The notes under the pieces: generated by a model
The model's database searches: none
Told to the model about the DNA's origin: nothing
The model's input: the letters and a program-made list of their open reading frames with translations, nothing else
Shown: in pieces, positions 45,712-57,600 of the stretch
Layout of the letters: the number at the start of each line of letters is the position of its first letter
Position numbering within the stretch: the first letter of the stretch is position 1
Position numbers and translations under genes: made by a program
NCBI GenBank assembly: GCA_004794785.1
Contig: SJOL01002009.1
Location: forward strand, 5,712 to 69,711
Source of the DNA: Opisthorchis felineus
Taxonomy: Eukaryota; Platyhelminthes; Trematoda; Opisthorchiida; Opisthorchiidae
DNA: 64,000 nucleotides
Direction: 5' to 3'

Positions 45712-48700
45712 GTACGGTTCTCCAATTCTCTTCGAGAAGCGATCGAACCTAGTCAACCTGACCTGCTGCCCACTCTGTCCTTGCAACCGGATGAATCAAA
45801 GAAGTTGAAAATGTTCCTAATACGCGCCAGAACACGCTTCATGTTGATGAAGTATGGACCTAGTGCAGTCGCTTTTATTGTTTTTTCAACATAACCTTAC
45901 ATTGCAGTTTGCACTCTCAGTTGAATACACCCCGGTCTCCAAAGGCCCAACCTTAGTTCCAGTTCATCCGTTAGACTGTTCCACTCAGGTCGGTTTATTT
46001 CCCTTGCTTTTGGGGATTGATTTGACAATGGAGTTGGGTTTGTTCTGTTAGCAACCTAGTAGAAATATCGTAGCAGGAAGTATTTGGAATCTAACTGACC
46101 GCAAAACCAATGCACACACACATGCTACTCTGCGTTAGAGCTTTGGCCAACTTTACCATCAGACTCAAACCCATTCAATGTTATTCATATTCATCACTGG
46201 TTATGAATTATATGTTATGGGTGCGAAGATTATTAAAGGTCGCACAGGGTTGAATACGCAGTATGTTAAATAACATAATCACTGTCACCGGTGTAAGCAC
46301 ACCGTAAGCACGTTACCTATCTCGTGCTTGTTGTGCCATCATCTATGTAAGGTAGAGTCACACAAGCTGACCTGTGCGTGTAGATTTATGTGACGCATTG
46401 TGCTCATCACTGGTGAAACAGTGACTTGGGTCAGCGGACCTTCGCGTGGTGGAGTGCATTCCGTACGCTTCATCCAGCGCGCACTTAGTACTAATCCCCA
46501 ACCGGTTTCCTCTGCTCTCTGTGGCAGGTGACCTGGTGTTTGGCCCAGTTTTGTGCTGTGTGTGACACTGGTCTATTTACTACCTTTCAACGCGTTACTT
46601 TCCTCATAGTCGAACCATTTTCTGTGTAAAAGCAGATCGACCGTTTAGTTCAGTTTATCAACCAGTACAACTTACTGTGGTTTCGGTCCACATGTTATTT
46701 GGTTGCTTGCATTGTCAACTTGCAAAATCCATGGAGCCAGCCTGGTTTCAACTTGCTGATTGACGCAGCTTTCGACGCTGTGTTGCATTCAGAAATCTGG
46801 TTTCTACAAGTAGAATGCATCAAAGAAGGTGCCTCCAAAGCCTTGCTGTTATCTTGTGGGAGCAAATGCCGAGCTTCTTCGGATGTTTTTAGGAGAGAGT
46901 ACTTACGCACCATAGATTATTTGATACGAGGGCCTGGCCGCGTGTTTCCAACCGTCTGTCTGGCCGAGTTCCTCCTCCCAATCGTTCACAAGACGGAAAC
47001 TGATCTAAGGTGGACAGGTTACCACCCAGCAGAAAAACATGAATGCCATCACCAGCACACTCACTTTCGCTAACAGCTGTCATCGCTCTGGATGATTACT
47101 TCTAGACGGGCTACAGTAACGGTTAACGACAGACAGAACCTAGCCACATCATACTCAATGGTGTCGGTGTACCGTAGCTACTGACCTTACTCTAGGCCTG
47201 GGCAGTTACTTAACCCTAGCATCTGCGAGACATATTGCACCCAGCTGTACCGTCATAACTGGATCCGTACTTTGGTACTTTGAGCTGTCGCATCATGTGT
47301 GCCATTCTGGAATCCAAAGTCGTTATTCACCAGCAAACAAAATCGTGGCAGTTGGAAACACGGTACAGCTTACTCGCGGATGATGTTGAATACGGCAATG
47401 ATGATGCCAGTGGAACACCGAAATCACAGGTAAACGAGATTAATGGTAAGCGACTAACTACGATGGCACCATTGGTTGCGCAATATGACGGTCACTGCTA
47501 GTGGCTGCGTAACTCACGAGAACAATCGATTCACAATTGGGTTAAGCACGACTGCTGTTTAAGCCATCCAACACCCGGTTAAGGTGAAGCTATTGTGGGG
47601 CTGTAGAATCCTGCTCACACTCTTTCCAGGTTACTCTTCGTGAGCTCATTACTCCAGCGCTGCTTCCCAACTGTCATATCTTCCAGGAAAGTGCTTCGGA
47701 CAATTCCCACTTGTTCGCTTCCACTAGCCTTCGCCACCACAGAGAAAAGTGTTTGCAGCATTTTATCTAGCATACCATATGTTGTCAGGGCAGTGTTCAG
47801 TTGACGAGACAATTCGGTGTGTTTCAGCTAGGCGATTGGATACATCTGTTGGTTCCCATAGTAGATCCATCCTATTTTGCACATGCTGATGGTTCATTAT
47901 GGAGCTTTAAGTTAGTTCTTTCTACAAATGGGTTTCCACATAACCCTTTTTCTCCCACGTGAAATGAATCTGCCACGCAGTTAACCAGGTTACTTTAATT
48001 AAACTGAGAGTTCAGTCAGTTTCACAAAGCTTCGCCCCACTGCCGTTCCTCAGATAACTTCCATCCATTTGGATACCACACGATCTTTTATTACCAATAC
48101 TTCCAACACCGCTAGTTTCGGGTTAATCAGTTCAGGTGTGGCTCATGCACTAGAGTTGACCAAGTTGTATTCACCGACACTAGGTTGGATCGGTAGAGAA
48201 TGAACGCTCATTAAACGTTGCATATAGTTGGTGATATCGACAGAACGCGATAGACAAGGTAAGGTCGTTTGCATTTTTCGTTGAAACGGGGACTGTTAAC
48301 CACTGTGAATTGGTAAGAATGCTTCTTATCACTACATTAGGCATTGTATCTCAGCGTCTTGGTTTAAAGTATGATTATCTAGGTGGTAAGTCTTCCACAT
48401 CAGCTCTACCTTGCTTTGTGGTAAGTTTGACGTGATCACCTTGGGATCGCTTCCCTTCGTTAGACGGTCGGGCAACTTGAACTTAAGGGTGCGGGTTCTC
48501 CGCCGGACGAAGTACGTAACCACCTTATTGAGTTTGATTGGTTCTGCCGCAGGCGAGCTATTTCTTTTCATAAGAAATCCCACACGTCTCGTAATCACTG
48601 CTTCTCTGTGTCCATTACATTCAGCCTAGGCTTCATAGGCAAGCGCAGAAGACCCTTTCAGCTTAGAGCTGCCATCTTTTTAGCCACAACACAATATGCG

Positions 48701-49855
48701 GGCACCGGCTTGTTGTAAAATTTGTTTTTGACATTTTTTATGATAACATGAATGATCTCTGTATGGTTTGAATCAAGTTGATGCCATGTCGACACAAACC
48801 TAGTCGCACTCTCTCAATTATGGTTGACTATTTAGTCTTTCGTAAGCCCATGGAGACCAATGTAGTTGACCGTAGTCGGCACTGAACCACCGAGACAGTA
48901 GCAGGACCAAGCTCACGTCACACATACTGAAGTTTCTTTGAGTAGCCTCGTACGAGGTATCAATCATATGACTTTGGGTATTCATCTCGGTAGACTGGCA
49001 AAATCTGGTAACTCATGCCGGTATGACCATCCGGTATTTTTACCAGGTTTTCTTTGAGCTACACAAGTATTTCGCCCAATCAAACGCACTTCTCTTACTT
49101 CTGCCTTTTGACTCGTTTTGTGTACTTGGATATCGGCAGCTGGGAAAGTAATGTCAGCGGATCTTTTTGTAGACAGTCCAGACAGACTGCCAATATGTAC
49201 AGTCTTTGGAGTTGTTTTCTCCATTTCATCTGTTCATTTTTGTCGCTCTGTCAATCTACGGCAAAATGATCTCCATCGCGATCTGTAATTAGTCTCTTTC
49301 TTCCAAAAACATATAGGATTCCTGAATATCTGCCCTGGTTTTGTCGTGTGCGGTGATTTTCCTAAACTGCCCATTGTCAGTCGGAACAAATGTTTTCTCT
49401 TCGTAAACCTTTCAACCTCGTTGTTACTTTTCTCCATGGAGGGGCTTACCACATAGATAAAGGTGACTGGGTCGCTTGACTCCTTGGTTTAAGGTTACTA
49501 CATGGCCGTGGACTATGTTTTTCTGTGTGTGATCTGTGCTGCTCATCCGGCAACTTCGTTATGCTCCTCCAATGGATCCCACTAAGGATGAGATACCTCC
49601 TATCGGTTTTCGGGGATCGAGCACATCGGCCCTCTTAAGCTCACGGCTTAGTACACGTATATCCTCTATTAGGAGCAGATCCCATGGCCACTAAAAAAAC
49701 ATATCGTTCAGCTGCGATACCTTGAGTTGTCGTGCAACCTGAAGGGAGAATTATGCTTGAGGTACTGCTGAGGTACGCTGTCGGGTCAATCCAAAAGCGT
49801 TTTCTCCTCTCCCACCATTCCCATTCGGCAAATCTACTTGGTAAAGTTGGATTGA
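45712..49855. other. Intron or possible missing exons
   Basis: One further exon is conceivable at about 47285-47429: donor CACAG|GTAAAC, in-frame acidic and polar sequence including SLLADDVEYGNDDASGTPKS. Its acceptor is weak. An open frame at 46699-47073 has no ATG and no acceptor. No repeats from elsewhere in the window were recognised in this stretch. Confidence 0.35.
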
Positions 49856-50954
49856 CTATATATATATATATAAATAAAGGGTGAGTGGACCCCCACAAAC
49901 CTTAGTTTGGGCTAGAATGTCCAAGTTGTCCATGCATTCTTACAGACCACCCCATAGCGCATCAATTTTCAGACGAGTCACGAAAGGAATTCCACAATAG
50001 AACTAGTGAAAAATTATTGCGGCGAAATCATATGGACAGGTATGTTGCGCAAGGCGTCACAAATCCCGCAGGTGTTTTGTAACAACTCCATTAATTGATG
50101 AGATGGTGCCCAAAAATATAACAATTATTCGGAAAAGTTCTATTCTACGGATGTGTTATTTAAGGATAACTAAACGTTTCCTCCTCAGTGATGCCCACTC
50201 TAATCTTCTCAGTAAATCTGAAAATTTTCAAACGACTGGACACTACCACTTGGTTGGTCACATAAATTCTTTAAAAAATTGACTGAATATCTTTGGAAAC
50301 GGGGCTGCGTTGTCATGAAGAAACGAATAGCAGCTAAAAATTCCGTGTTCTGGAGCTATCTTTGAGTATGCACGTTTTCTTCAAAGCTTGGATCGTATCA
50401 GTGATATATATATATATATATATCACTGATACGATCCAAGCTTTGAAGAAAACGTGCATACTCAAAGATAGCTCCAGAACACGGAATTTTTAGCTGCTAT
50501 TCGTTTCTTCATGACAACGCAGCCCCGTTTCCAAAGATATTCAGTCAATTTTTTAAAGAATTTATGTGACCAACCAAGTGGTAGTGTCCAGTCGTTTGAA
50601 AATTTTCAGATTTACTGAGAAGATTAGAGTGGGCATCACTGAGGAGGAAACGTTTAGTTATCCTTAAATAACACATCCGTAGAATAGAACTTTTCCGAAT
50701 AATTGTTATATTTTTGGGCACCATCTCATCAATTAATGGAGTTGTTACAAAACACCTGCGGGATTTGTGACGCCTTGCGCAACATACCTGTCCATATGAT
50801 TTCGCCGCAATAATTTTTCACTAGTTCTATTGTGGAATTCCTTTCGTGACTCGTCTGAAAATTGATGCGCTATGGGGTGGTCTGTAAGAATGCATGGACA
50901 ACTTGGACATTCTAGCCCAAACTAAGGTTTGTGGGGGTCCACTCACCCTTTATT
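49856..50954. repeat. Perfect inverted repeat, 541-bp arms around a (TA)n centre
   Basis: Bases 49873-50413 and 50414-50954 appear to be exact reverse complements; I checked the ends, several internal blocks and the centre by eye. The centre is a TA run inside GTGATATA...TATATCAC (50401-50426), so there is essentially no loop. A second TA run (49856-49871) abuts the outer left end. The right outer end has none. The arms contain no long open frame and match no other repeat in the window. The flanks differ. It sits in an intron of the membrane-protein gene. If transcribed, the intron RNA would form a ~0.5-kb perfect duplex. Confidence 0.95.
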
Positions 50955-51324
50955 CGTTATTGTGCGTGGAGGGATGCTCCAGTTTTAGGCTGAGTACCCT
51001 ATTGATTTTGAAATCGTGAAAGGTAAGGATAGGCGCATGCTTATTCTTCGACAAAACTGGGATTTCCGGAACTTCTATTGGAGGGGACCCAATCAAGCTC
51101 TTCCCGTGTAACTTGTTGCTTTCTTCATTCGAATGTCCTTTGAATTCCAACGGTTTATTTGCTTGCTTTATTCGCATGCACTAATTCACTCGGCTCGTTT
51201 GTATAGTGTTCACTCTAGGTCGCTGCTCAACGACGGGTATTTTCGATTTGGACTTCATTGTATTTTAAATCTGTGCTGAATGTACGTGGTTGAGTCATTG
51301 GATTTTGGCCTCTGGTTTTCTGAG

Positions 51325-51702
51325 TACAAGCCTTTAAACCGCAATTTTATTGTGTCCAGTTTTTCCTTCCTTCATGGCGGGATCATTTTCCGTTATCTGC
51401 CACCATATACTGACTTTCATGATCTTATTTTCAATGTGAACGACTTTGTTTTTTTGGTAGGGTTACTGGGGCATGCTGTGGCTATCACGATGTATAAATT
51501 CATTGTTGCATTTCCTTTAAACAGTTTGCTGCTGGGAACCGCTGCGTTGGTGGGTATCTCCGCCTGTCAGTGGTTTGTAGTCAACGATTTTATGGACTAT
51601 AACAGTCTGTTCCCAAATCCAGTGCCCATCGCCCTTTTTGTCCTCAGTCAGTTGGCCTCAGATCGTGTAAACTCCAACCCAGTTCGCTCACGTAATTCGA
51701 AA
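51325..51702 (+). CDS. Internal exon of the unassigned membrane protein, three to four helices
   Basis: The chosen acceptor is TCTGGTTTTCTGAG (51324), which gives phase 0. An alternative acceptor at 51351 (TTGTGTCCAG) would give a different start phase. The donor AAA|GTAAGC (51703) is near-consensus and phase 0. The 126 codons hold hydrophobic segments: FVFLVGLLGHAVAITMY, then FPLNSLLLGTAALVGISACQ, then PNPVPIALFVLSQL. A loop (RYLPPYTDFHDLIFNVND) precedes them and an asparagine- and arginine-rich polar end follows. An ATG at 51280 starts the same frame but has a stop directly before it. The family is not recognised. Confidence 0.72.
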
Positions 51703-53459
51703 GTAAGCGCTTCGCTTTACCTGAGATTTCTATCTCGCATGATCCAGATATGATTCGGCAGTTTGTGTATCGCTTATTTTCCGTCTTTTCAGCCACATCA
51801 TAAGGCTCATCGAAACTTGTTGGACTGGATCGTTTAAGCTAAAAGCTAATGCTGCCGCACACCTGTTGTCACCTAAACTGGACGTTTTCCGTTTTACTTG
51901 CGTGTGCTTTTTAGACCCTAACATTTCTTACACATGCGATTTTCTTGTTGCCTATATCCCATCCTTGGGCAAAAGCCCTAGGGGTCTTATCCAACTGTGA
52001 ATGTTAATATCACATATCTCTCGACCAGTGTTTGCACTAAGGGAATATCGCAGCACGTGAGCCATTGGATATGCGCCTTATTCGAGCTGGAGCCTGGGTG
52101 CCCCACGGCTCTGGCTATGTTGCACTTTGTTACCAACTTATCTCACCTTAGGTCGACATTGGTTTCCGCCTTCTCAAATTATTGGTCACGTCTGACCGAT
52201 CACAGATTCGCGTTACGCTAACCTTTCACCCATAGGTACCGAATGTTTTGACAAGTCATCAGTCCTCACGTGAAGTCCGCCTGCTGTCCCCATTACTCAT
52301 ACGGGGGGGGGGGGGGGGAGTTCATGGCCTCACTTCTATTCGGTCACAAGGAAAGGACTACCTCCATAAGCATTAGGCGTTTTTCTCATCCTCTCTATGT
52401 TCGCTTCTCTGAACTCGGTGGGAATGAAGCCATTTTGTCGGCAGCCATTCGAGGTTGAAAATGTTTGGAGCTTTTTTGGAAGGCTCTGAGGATGTGGCGG
52501 ATACAATGTGAGTGAAGACTGAACGGGGTAAGCAGCAGCGCTGAAAACTCTCCTCATGGTCCAGGCACGAGCTGTCCTAGATGCGTCCAGTGGTGATTTC
52601 GCGATAACGGACTTGGTCACTGCCCGTTTTCTGCTGATCACTAGCAGACGGTGATGCGGTTTAGGAATGCAGGAGCACATTCCACAATGGTTGACTTGAG
52701 GAGAATCAGGAACTATTTCCGATGCAGTTAGAATGCATTTGACCATATGGCAAACCTCGTGTGCGCATTTGATATGCTGGCAAGTGCTAATTCACTGGCT
52801 GTCAGGCTGCTGACTCTAGAACTCTAGGCACAGATTTAACTCTTGCGGGTCCTTCAGCTGTCCCAGCCACGTGTAATTTAGGCTGATCTTGGATACTGGG
52901 CTAATAATCCAACCAATTTGACGTAATGTTCTCCTGTCTCCCACTGTGCACACATTCACTACGATTGTAGTCCCTAACATGTATTCATTTTTACGAATAC
53001 TTGACGCTTTTATATCACATCATTTTTGGTTTTCCCTATCTTCGGTTTTGTTAAATGCTATTTGCAGCCGTAGTTGGATGAAGATCCTAAAACAATTTAG
53101 TTCGTCGATCTGGTTTGATCAGGAGTGCGAGCAGTGTGTACGAATTGGAAAAAATAATAAAAACGGAAACAAGCTAAAGCCACGAACACTATAAGCAGAA
53201 ACGTTCGAGCCCGCAAACTAAGCAAACACAATTCCAATTTGTAAGCTGTGCTGTCTAGTAGAACCAATCGGCGAAGATAGTTCCAAACTCAGACGCGTAC
53301 TTCTTTGGTCTTGTTTGTACGACAGCGTTTACTAATTCGCTATTACGCTCGTTTTGCTAGTCTACCAATCAATTTATTCTATCATTTTTGTTTAGCTAGC
53401 ATCATGTTCATCTGTATCCTTTTTTTCCTGTTCAACGCTGTTCAATAAAACTTCCACAG
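51703..53459. other. Intron with a guanine homopolymer
   Basis: It contains a 16-base run of G at 52303-52318. A minus-strand open frame at 52336-52746 has basic sequence without recognisable motifs and is probably chance or an old element. Confidence 0.5.
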
Positions 53460-53594
53460 AAGGTACTCCTGAACGTTGACAACCCCGTATCGTGTTCCGA
53501 GTGCCTACTTTTGCACTTGGCTATCAACGTCACTGTTGTGCTGGTGATTGTTTCACTTCTTTACTGGTGCTCATGGACCCTAACCGATCTGCGC
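53460..53594 (+). CDS. Internal exon of the unassigned membrane protein
   Basis: The acceptor is ACTTCCACAG (53459) and the donor CGC|GTAAGC (53595). It has exactly 45 codons, phase 0 at both ends, matching both neighbours. It encodes a short polar start (KVLLNVDNPVSCSEC) and one clear helix (LAINVTVVLVIVSLLYWC). The perfect phase agreement with the exons at 51325 and 53784 is the main evidence. A different frame gives a longer open stretch but does not use these splice sites. Confidence 0.75.
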
Positions 53595-53783
53595 GTAAGC
53601 GTTTCCTTTTGAATTTGGAGTTTTACGTCAACTTCGTTACATCGTTCAGCCATCATCTGTCATTCATTACCTCGCATTTTTATCCAAAACTACGTTATCT
53701 TTTTTCCTCAGTTAACGTGTCACATGCTTAGAGCAACCGATTGTTTCTTGTGTCTATGCTTTCATTTTCCCTTCTTTCAACAG

Positions 53784-54317
53784 GTCCTGTTTCTCCCCTG
53801 GTTGCTGTTCGGTCTCGTCGGCACGTCTTTCGAACGTAGTTCCAAGTTTCTCCCGCTCGCCGGATTCACTCTTCTTCTCTTGATTTCATTGTCTGCTCAG
53901 TCTCATTACATGGAAAGCTTCAATCCACCAGTGCCTACTTTTACTAGGCGGCTATTCCGAGTCTCCTACTCACCGTGGTTACGTTGGGGTGAGGTGTTGC
54001 TTACACTTTCACTCATCCCTATCCATGTGCTCTTCCTCATGCATGTAGCAAAAACGTCGACTTTGCAAATAGTCCATTGGATTTTACCCATCACCAGGTT
54101 TCGCTCGTGGACTCCCTTAATTGCCCATGGTCTGAGCCATGTATGTGCATCCATAACTTGGTCCACCTATGGTCTCAGTTTGTTTTGTTTGCTCTATCTT
54201 TTCCTTGCCAGTTCAGTTGCATCTGCCGTATTTGGTGTGTACAGTTTCTTGGTTTGCTGTTACACAATCATGCGGATCGATATTCGACTTGAACTAGATT
54301 TTCCCTATGCATTATAA
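53784..54317 (+). CDS. Terminal exon of the unassigned membrane protein
   Basis: The acceptor is CTTTCAACAG (53783), phase 0. The frame runs 177 codons to TAA at 54315-54317. It has about five hydrophobic segments (LFLPWLLFGLVG; LPLAGFTLLLLISLSAQ; GEVLLTLSLIPIHVLFLMHV; LSLFCLLYLFLASSVASAVF; VYSFLVCCYTIM) separated by short loops with arginines and aromatic residues. It ends with a short tail (RIDIRLELDFPYAL). Together with the upstream exons it gives a protein of roughly 480-550 residues with about ten to twelve helices. I considered organic solute transporter alpha and TRC8-like ligases from helix spacing but found no diagnostic motif, so the function is unassigned. Confidence 0.78.
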   Translation, partial: VLFLPWLLFGLVGTSFERSSKFLPLAGFTLLLLISLSAQSHYMESFNPPVPTFTRRLFRVSYSPWLRWGEVLLTLSLIPIHVLFLMHVAKTSTLQIVHWILPITRFRSWTPLIAHGLSHVCASITWSTYGLSLFCLLYLFLASSVASAVFGVYSFLVCCYTIMRIDIRLELDFPYAL

Positions 54318-54418
54318 CATTTCCCCGAACTCTCAGGTCACTTTGCTCGATTTGCTTTGACCAGCACACTACTGTTGCATTTCCTCCCCATCTCCATACT
54401 ATATTCCATGGAATGACA

Positions 54419-54424
54419 AATAAA
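54419..54424 (+). promoter_or_regulatory. Polyadenylation signal AATAAA
   Basis: Canonical AATAAA about 100 bases after the TAA at 54317. Its position fits a short 3' untranslated region for the membrane-protein gene. Confidence 0.6.
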
Positions 54425-54589
54425 TTGGCTTGGGTGCTTCTTTTTACGAAAAGAAATATGTATTTTGAATGTTCGTTTTTTAGTTGCGGCTTTCTTTATT
54501 CATTTCAAGTCGCTGTTAATATGTTGTGCTTGTTATGATGGTGGCACTTCATTTGGGTCTTGAGCATCCATTAGTCAACTTACGGACAG

Positions 54590-55200
54590 TTGACACTCGG
54601 TCCGGTCAAACAGTTCTTCACCCCACAAATCGTGCACCGAAATGCAGTGGTTCCGACTGCTACAGCTTCGTTCACCGAAGATGGGGAGGAGGGAGTGAGA
54701 GCCAAGCATTGAATTCGATGGTCTAATCTGTTCGTTGACGTCTGTCCAGTATAGCAGGAAGTGAGAGCTGTGCGACGGAGGCGATAAATTTGAGGCAAGG
54801 CCGCCATTGACTGCGTAACGCAACCATATTTATCAGGGTCACCTACCTTTCGTTTGTATTGTCCCGGGGTCCCCAGCAGTTATCAACTCGACAGAGTTGA
54901 CTGGGAACAACCTTCATGCTTCGCTACTAAATCAGGGGCTGACTGCCTTTGAATCGTCCCCATCTGCCCCTCGGCTGGGCGAATAGTGCTCTACGAGGCA
55001 AACGGTCCTCTGGCATACAAAGTAACCTATGGAGTGTCACCGAGAGAGGGAGAGTTACCTTTCCGGGTAATCATCTGGTATACCTCAGCACTACGGATCC
55101 GATGTTCTTACCAGGTCCGCGCAATTTTTTGGAGACACCGATGGTCAAACATGGAGAGCCTTCGGAGATCTGGACGCAGTGGTTTCAACAAATATCGAAG
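54590..55200. repeat. Dispersed repeat family R3, copy 2
   Basis: Partner of 12650-13140, same orientation (blocks described there). It lies directly beside a minus-strand LINE. Confidence 0.75.
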
Positions 55201-55250
55201 GTTGGCAAACCCTAGACTGGCTTTCCTGATTCTGAAAGTGACTTCATTTT

Positions 55251-56640
55251 TCACCAGTTTCCCAAGGGTATTTCGACCCTCGAGTTGTTTGAGGCAGATA
55301 TTGAAGACTCAAGCAGCATATCGATGGCGAAGTTAGAAACAAAGGGAAGGACAACCTTACATAACACTGAACTCAGGAGAGGGTTTGACGTAGAAACGTA
55401 TGCATCCACTGGAGGAGGCATACAAAGTCCGTATAAGAGAAGAGAATTTAGAAAGGGCACCATTCGTGGCCAGTCACTGCCACAGTTTATTACGCTCAAA
55501 TGAGAAACAAGGTCTGAGATCGAGAAGTGCTATCGCTGTTGGTCGTTGGCAGGAGTGACACAGTTCCAGGATTTGTCACCACATGAAGATGTGATCGATA
55601 CAACCTAGGTTAAGACGAAGCCCCGTTTGATCCTTGCGAGTCTGACTTTCCCTGTTAAAGATTAACCGCGTAGGATAATACCAGAGATCGCCTTGGAAGA
55701 TATTGCCGCTAAGCTGATGCCCAAATGGCTTCCCCGTGATATTCTTGCAACCTTTTTTAATGTAGGAATCAATCATAGCTGCCGATCGTAACGAGTTCCA
55801 GTTTTCATTGGGGTGTGCAAGCGACCTCGGACAGACAGTTTCAAAGGCTCCGAGCATGGTCTCTTTCGCCTCCCTCCAATTTTCACTCAAATCACCGTTG
55901 TGCTCGTGGAGTTCTTCAATTCGCTCCCCCAACTCAGATAAATTTTGTGGAAACACGGAGACGCTTTGCAGGTGGTGAACTGAGTGGATTTGCATCAACC
56001 GGCATGTTCCAGAGCTGAGTGGAATGGGTGCACTTGCCAGCACAATGCCGTAATCAGAGTCAAGTTGTGTGCTTCAAAATGAACGACAATCTTGTATCGA
56101 AGTTCTCCACCGGTAGCTGATTATCACATGATCCAAGTAAGTCCTCAGCTGGCTTGTAGTCGTTGGCCTCCGAGTCGCACGGTGTGATCGCTTGCACTGA
56201 AAGTTTGTGGTGGCTGGAAACAAATGCTATTCACCACATAATTGAAGAAGTCGCTTCCCATTGTGTATGTGGTGAGCGTCAACCCCGAATCCGCTGCCAA
56301 GATGGGCCTCCTCAGAAGTTAGTCGGTCAACCTGAGAATTCCCATCACCTGCCAGAACCACGACATCTGTACTTATCACTTACCGGAGCAACCGCGACAA
56401 ATCACGATAGAGGCTGTCTTTCTCAGCCTTAGAGCTCCGTCTGTCGGAGCGTATACTGTCGCAACAAACGAACACCGTTTACCGCGTCAAGACATATTAA
56501 GCCAGTCAAACTAGCAGCGCAAACGCAACTTTTTTCTAGGATCCAGCCCTGTAAAGCGCACTTAGCCTTGAGGCTAAGCTCAACTCCGACGCCATGAATA
56601 CCACGAGCCATGGCACCAGGATCACCGGACCTCTGAAGAG
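55251..56640 (-). mobile_element. CR1-like LINE, decayed, minus strand
   Basis: Reading from 56640 down there is, in order, a 5' end with NGVRLLRQYT-like sequence and an endonuclease trace (VVVLAGDGNSQVDRL, about 56370-56320). A linker follows with HEHNGDLSENWREAKETMLG and NENWNSLRSAAMIDSYIKKG. Then DQTGLRLNLGCIDHIFMW (usual DQTGFRPGRGCIDHIF, about 55630-55578), then NFAIDMLLESSISASNNSRV with an altered GCPLSPFLFNF block. Stops and frameshifts are present and the YADD box is missing. The residue pattern differs from the 36.6 kb LINE, so this is a second LINE subfamily. Confidence 0.85.
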
Positions 56641-56823
56641 TAAAGTACGGGAATCTTGGATTTGTTCTAACGGTTCCAGGTATATGACCGAACTGGGACC
56701 TTGTATGTGTGTATCGGAGACAAAGTGTCGATCAAGGGAGAGAACAAGGTCTCTGCAAGAGTACAGTCGTTGAAAGCAGCAGTGTGGAACAGATCGCTTG
56801 AATTTTGTGAGTTTTTTTATTCA

Positions 56824-56842
56824 TTTATTTATTTATTTATTT
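56824..56842. repeat. (TTTA)n microsatellite
   Basis: About five units of ATTT/TTTA. It lies between the LINE and repeat R4. Confidence 0.85.
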
Positions 56843-56879
56843 CACTGATCAGAAGCTTAGATACGAAACAACGGTTGGC

Positions 56880-57600
56880 TGATTGACAGCTGAGTGAATC
56901 AGAGAGATTTGGGTGAGAGACGTATAGGGAATAGCCGGTGAGTAAAGGGCTGTAAGGGTGGATGATACCTCCCAGTTGTCCAGGCCACAAGGGAATTTTG
57001 TATTTGCCACATCTTGAGCCTCTGACGCAAAAGTTTACCGCGGGGCAGCGGTGTTTGGGTTTGGTTTAGAGCCCCAGAAGTCAGTGACCCAAGTGTTTGA
57101 CCCACCTGCCTGCAGGAGGTTGACCTGGCCCGAGGGCTCAGGGAATAAGGCAAAACTTTCTAACTCTCATCGCGGCGGGTACCTTCTGACAGAACCAGAC
57201 TATTCGGTTTTAAAAGTATTTTGACCGCGCCGGTGGTCACGGTCGATCTTTGGGCGATCGGAGTGTGTGGATTTCAGGGCCTGCCTTTTTTAGCCCGCCT
57301 TTTCTTGAAGAAACCCAGCATGGCTGCTTCCATAAATATGGACCTGCTGGTCTCCTTAATAGTCCCATCGCAGAGGACAGTACAGTTTTAACTACAGACC
57401 ACGTAATACGATTTCCAGCAGTATGATGACTCGCCGTTTTTGATGGGGCTGCTCAGTATTGGCCTTTCCGATGTGGTTGCACCCCAAGGAACTGAGATCT
57501 AGCCAGTTCTACCCTCTGAAGCACTGAAAAGCGACCACCACGGTAGAGTGACGGCTTTAGGTAGGGTATACAGCACTTCCCTAGAGAGCAACTCCGGGTA
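56880..57600. repeat. Dispersed repeat family R4, copy 2
   Basis: Partner of 13900-14530, same orientation (blocks described there). Conservation is best at 57230-57420. Confidence 0.78.

Noticed and set aside
45634..45894. Organic solute transporter alpha (SLC51A) assignment for the 39-54 kb gene
   Set aside because: Helix spacing and a KKLKMF-type stretch are suggestive, but the cysteine cluster and later conserved blocks are missing and the gene has more helices than that family.
46699..47073. 124-codon open frame as an exon
   Set aside because: No ATG and no acceptor at its start, and the opposite strand is open as well; kept only as intron content.
49641..49898. Possible ninth SINE starting CGTTCAGCTGCGATACC at about 49704
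   Set aside because: Only the first ~17 bases match the SINE end; the rest does not follow the family.
53784..54317. TRC8/RNF145-type membrane ubiquitin ligase
   Set aside because: No RING finger follows; the frame ends at a TAA with a polyadenylation signal shortly after.
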